DNA of 64,000 nt from positions 1,129,858 to 1,193,857 of the forward strand of contig NZ_MAQW01000012.1 of NCBI RefSeq assembly GCF_001682855.1, written 5' to 3'. Source of the DNA: Bacillus sp. FJAT-27264. GTDB taxonomy: Bacteria; Bacillota; Bacilli; Paenibacillales; Paenibacillaceae. Positions 62,099-64,000 of the stretch are shown here, piece by piece (position 1 is the stretch's first letter; each line of letters opens with the position of its first letter). The position numbers and the translations under genes are program-made. The notes under the pieces were generated by a model, which did no database searches, had not been told where the DNA came from, and saw nothing but the letters and a program-made list of their open reading frames with translations.

Positions 62099-63271
62099 AT
62101 GCCTATTCGATTATTCGCCCACATTAATAATATTTTCAGTCACCCACTAACTCAAACTATACTACGAATATTCAGCATTTTATCGATGATTACTACTGTT
62201 GTAACAATCGGCAGTCTTTTATTTTACACAATTGGGTATTCCTTTCTGTACGGTTATTACTTTTCAGGTTCTATTGAATCTGACATAAGCTTAATTGATC
62301 TGCTTATAAAAAGCATTCCCTTTCCTACGTATTCCGTAATAATAACTAGTATTGCCTTTACACTAGCTATAGTTCTATTTATCTTTATTCTTTATAGTTT
62401 AAACGTAGCGATAAGGCATTTATTAAGCAAAGGTGAGAGAGAATACGGACTAATACGTATATTTGCAACCTTAATTGGATCATTTATATTCCACATAGTA
62501 TTAACAACCTTTTTTGTTGGGGATTTCTCCTCTTCGTCTGACATTCTAATTAAGTTTAGTTTAATTTGGATTGGACCTTTTCTTCTCGCAATATTCATCT
62601 ACTCCCTTACTCGTTTATTGAAAGGAATATTTTCAGCCCTATCCGGTTTACTTTACGGTTTGATTGGGATTACCATTGTAACATCTCTTATGGACACCCA
62701 ACCTTCAGAAATATCAATATTAGTAACTTTCATAGTGGCACTCGTGTTTAGCTTTTTTGAGCATTTAACAAGGTTCGCATTGTACAGGTTTTTCTTATTC
62801 TTGCCCACTATTTTCCTTTTTTCTCTAATACTATTTCAATTCATACCCGCTTTAAAACCCGACCGTTTCTTAACGGTATCTACTAGTTTAGTCATAATAA
62901 TTATTATTTCAGCAATTTTAGGTTATTTTGTCGGCAGAAAGAAAGATAAGCCTATAAACGATTCGAAGGAACTAAAACTAAAAGATGAAACAAAAAAACA
63001 TAAAATTGGTTCGTTGCTTACCTTGCTAATTATTGTTTTACTATCTTTTCTAGCAACAAGTATACCTGTAATAGCACAAAAAACAGGAGCATATTTCCGA
63101 GAATTGACTCCAATAAAAGTTCGTCAGACAATTACCTACAGTAACGGTAAATCGATTGATAATGCTACATTAGTCGCAAAAAAAGATGACCTTTATTACA
63201 TTTCCAGCCAAGATTGGAACCTGATAATATTGAAAACAGAACAACTTAAAGTTGACGAACCAACAAATTAA
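62099..63271 (+). CDS. Polytopic membrane protein of unknown function
   Basis: About 390 residues from ATG 62099, preceded by GAGGTG; the frame is open from 62039. About eight hydrophobic segments are seen, the last (LLTLLIIVLLSFLATSIPVI) ahead of a short extracytoplasmic tail ending LKVDEPTN. A basic cytoplasmic linker (KKDKPINDSKELKLKDETKK) precedes it. I do not recognise the family. The gene is far more AT-rich than the iron locus, which suggests separate origin. It has no close neighbour on its strand. Confidence 0.7.
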   Translation: MPIRLFAHINNIFSHPLTQTILRIFSILSMITTVVTIGSLLFYTIGYSFLYGYYFSGSIESDISLIDLLIKSIPFPTYSVIITSIAFTLAIVLFIFILYSLNVAIRHLLSKGEREYGLIRIFATLIGSFIFHIVLTTFFVGDFSSSSDILIKFSLIWIGPFLLAIFIYSLTRLLKGIFSALSGLLYGLIGITIVTSLMDTQPSEISILVTFIVALVFSFFEHLTRFALYRFFLFLPTIFLFSLILFQFIPALKPDRFLTVSTSLVIIIIISAILGYFVGRKKDKPINDSKELKLKDETKKHKIGSLLTLLIIVLLSFLATSIPVIAQKTGAYFRELTPIKVRQTITYSNGKSIDNATLVAKKDDLYYISSQDWNLIILKTEQLKVDEPTN

Positions 63272-63466
63272 AATAAATAGCTTAATCGGTCGAAGAAAGT
63301 CAATAGCTTACCCGATCCCTTTTTTTCTGTTTTTGTACGATACCTCCCTTTCTGCCTTCTTGTCACACATCCTTCTTATGATACGGTTCTCCGCGCTTTA
63401 TCTATAACGGTAGATTTAAGGGCCCTCCTTTTAGGATGGCCCTTACGTTGTTATCGCTTTTTTCAA

Positions 63467-64000
63467 CTATCGAATCTGTCGGAAAGATGTTTTTTTTGCT
63501 GCGGTTATACTTATTTCATTGGCTAGAAGTTCAACTTCTATTGTCCCATCTACGATACGGTTACAATCATTCTTTACATTCCCATTCGCAATTGCATATG
63601 AATCCCTACTTACTTGAAGGTATTGATCAATAAACTCAAAAATGCTTTTTACTAAAACTGATACTTCAATACTCTCTGGGATGTTAAGAGCGGTTCTTTT
63701 GATTGTCCGAGTTAAAGCAATCTCCGGTGGAATGTCAATGCAAACTACAAAGTCAATATGCTCACCTACCTCTGTTCGCCCAAGGCGAAAAGGTTCCTCG
63801 ACAATGACCCAATTATAATGACTTTGATTCCGCAACGTTTTCAGGTCCTCAATCATTTTGGAATTTCAAATTCATCTGGATTAGAACTGGAATTTACCCA
63901 CTGTTATAAGTCTTCAGGAAACCTTGTGGTTTCTTTGTGGTCGTCAAAATGAAGTGAACAGGAATTCAGAAGTAGAGTAACAATGGTATTGACTAAGCAA
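63467..64000 (-). pseudogene. Decayed P-loop kinase (uridine-kinase-like), runs off right edge
   Basis: The C-terminal part is open from ATG 63856 (VIVEEPFRLGRTEVGEHIDF, then IPPEIALTRTIKR), which matches small P-loop NTPase/uridine-kinase-like proteins. Upstream, the same protein continues in another frame as SNPDEFEIPK, joined by a shift at CCAAAATG (63854-63861) where one A seems missing. Further up, TAA at 63904-63906 interrupts FPEDL-stop-QWVNSS, and NSCSLHFDDHKETTRFP follows beyond. At least two lesions are thus present. The nucleotide-binding N-terminus is outside the window. Confidence 0.75.

Noticed and set aside
1..64000. Search by eye for CRISPR arrays, rRNA, complete tRNAs, riboswitch motifs and T-boxes
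   Set aside because: No regular spaced repeats or conserved core motifs were recognised.

Overview
The window looks like chromosome of an endospore-forming Bacillota of the Paenibacillus type. The basis is indirect: strong GGAGG ribosome binding sites with many GTG/TTG starts, a gerA-type germinant-receptor operon, a YtcP/LplB-type sugar transporter with no ATPase gene beside a large membrane-bound AraC regulator, a Btr-like AraC/binding-protein fusion, and GH151-like and CBM9-like carbohydrate proteins. Species cannot be given from sequence reading alone. No rRNA, complete tRNA, CRISPR array, phage or intact insertion sequence was seen.

Layout. 1-2.4 kb: trehalose uptake and hydrolysis (treA-treP) behind two TreR-type operators. 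2.5-7.2 kb: single regulators and a Bcr-type exporter. 7.3-10.9 kb: gerK-like A-B-C operon. 10.9-17.9 kb: secreted amidase, DJ-1/epimerase pair with a LysR gene, VOC protein, and an MBL hydrolase/MarR pair with two matching operators. 18-24.8 kb: glycosyltransferase, UbiD-like decarboxylase, small kinase-like protein, two MFS exporters. 24.9-31.2 kb: LiaSR-like two-component pair, ABC ATPase, GntR regulator, DUF3231 protein, and a hydrolase behind a MerR-type promoter. 31.4-43.9 kb: carbohydrate region with esterase-CBM9 protein, two permeases, binding protein, YesN-like regulator, and an AraC regulator divergent from a GH151-like enzyme. 44-54 kb: visibly more AT-rich and patchy, with two WYL/DeoR-type regulators, a DHA2 exporter with a LOG protein, a broken GNAT gene, and an F420-ligase-like gene divergent from LysR. 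53.9-57.3 kb: response regulator, ABC ATPase, permease and kinase in one operon. 57.4-61.6 kb: iron/siderophore locus under Fur-type boxes. 62-64 kb: AT-rich membrane protein and a decayed kinase.

The genes mostly form small self-contained units of sensor or regulator plus transporter or enzyme. The most unusual signals are decay and regulation: a 5' fragment of a group IIC intron sitting just after a terminator, a 108-bp internally deleted copy of the F420-ligase-like gene, a siderophore-binding protein whose signal peptide has been lost, a shared TGACA-N6-TGTCA dyad in front of both WYL regulators, a matched pair of MarR operators, and an alpha/beta hydrolase lacking its catalytic histidine. 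I did not find evidence for a complete new defence or mobile system.
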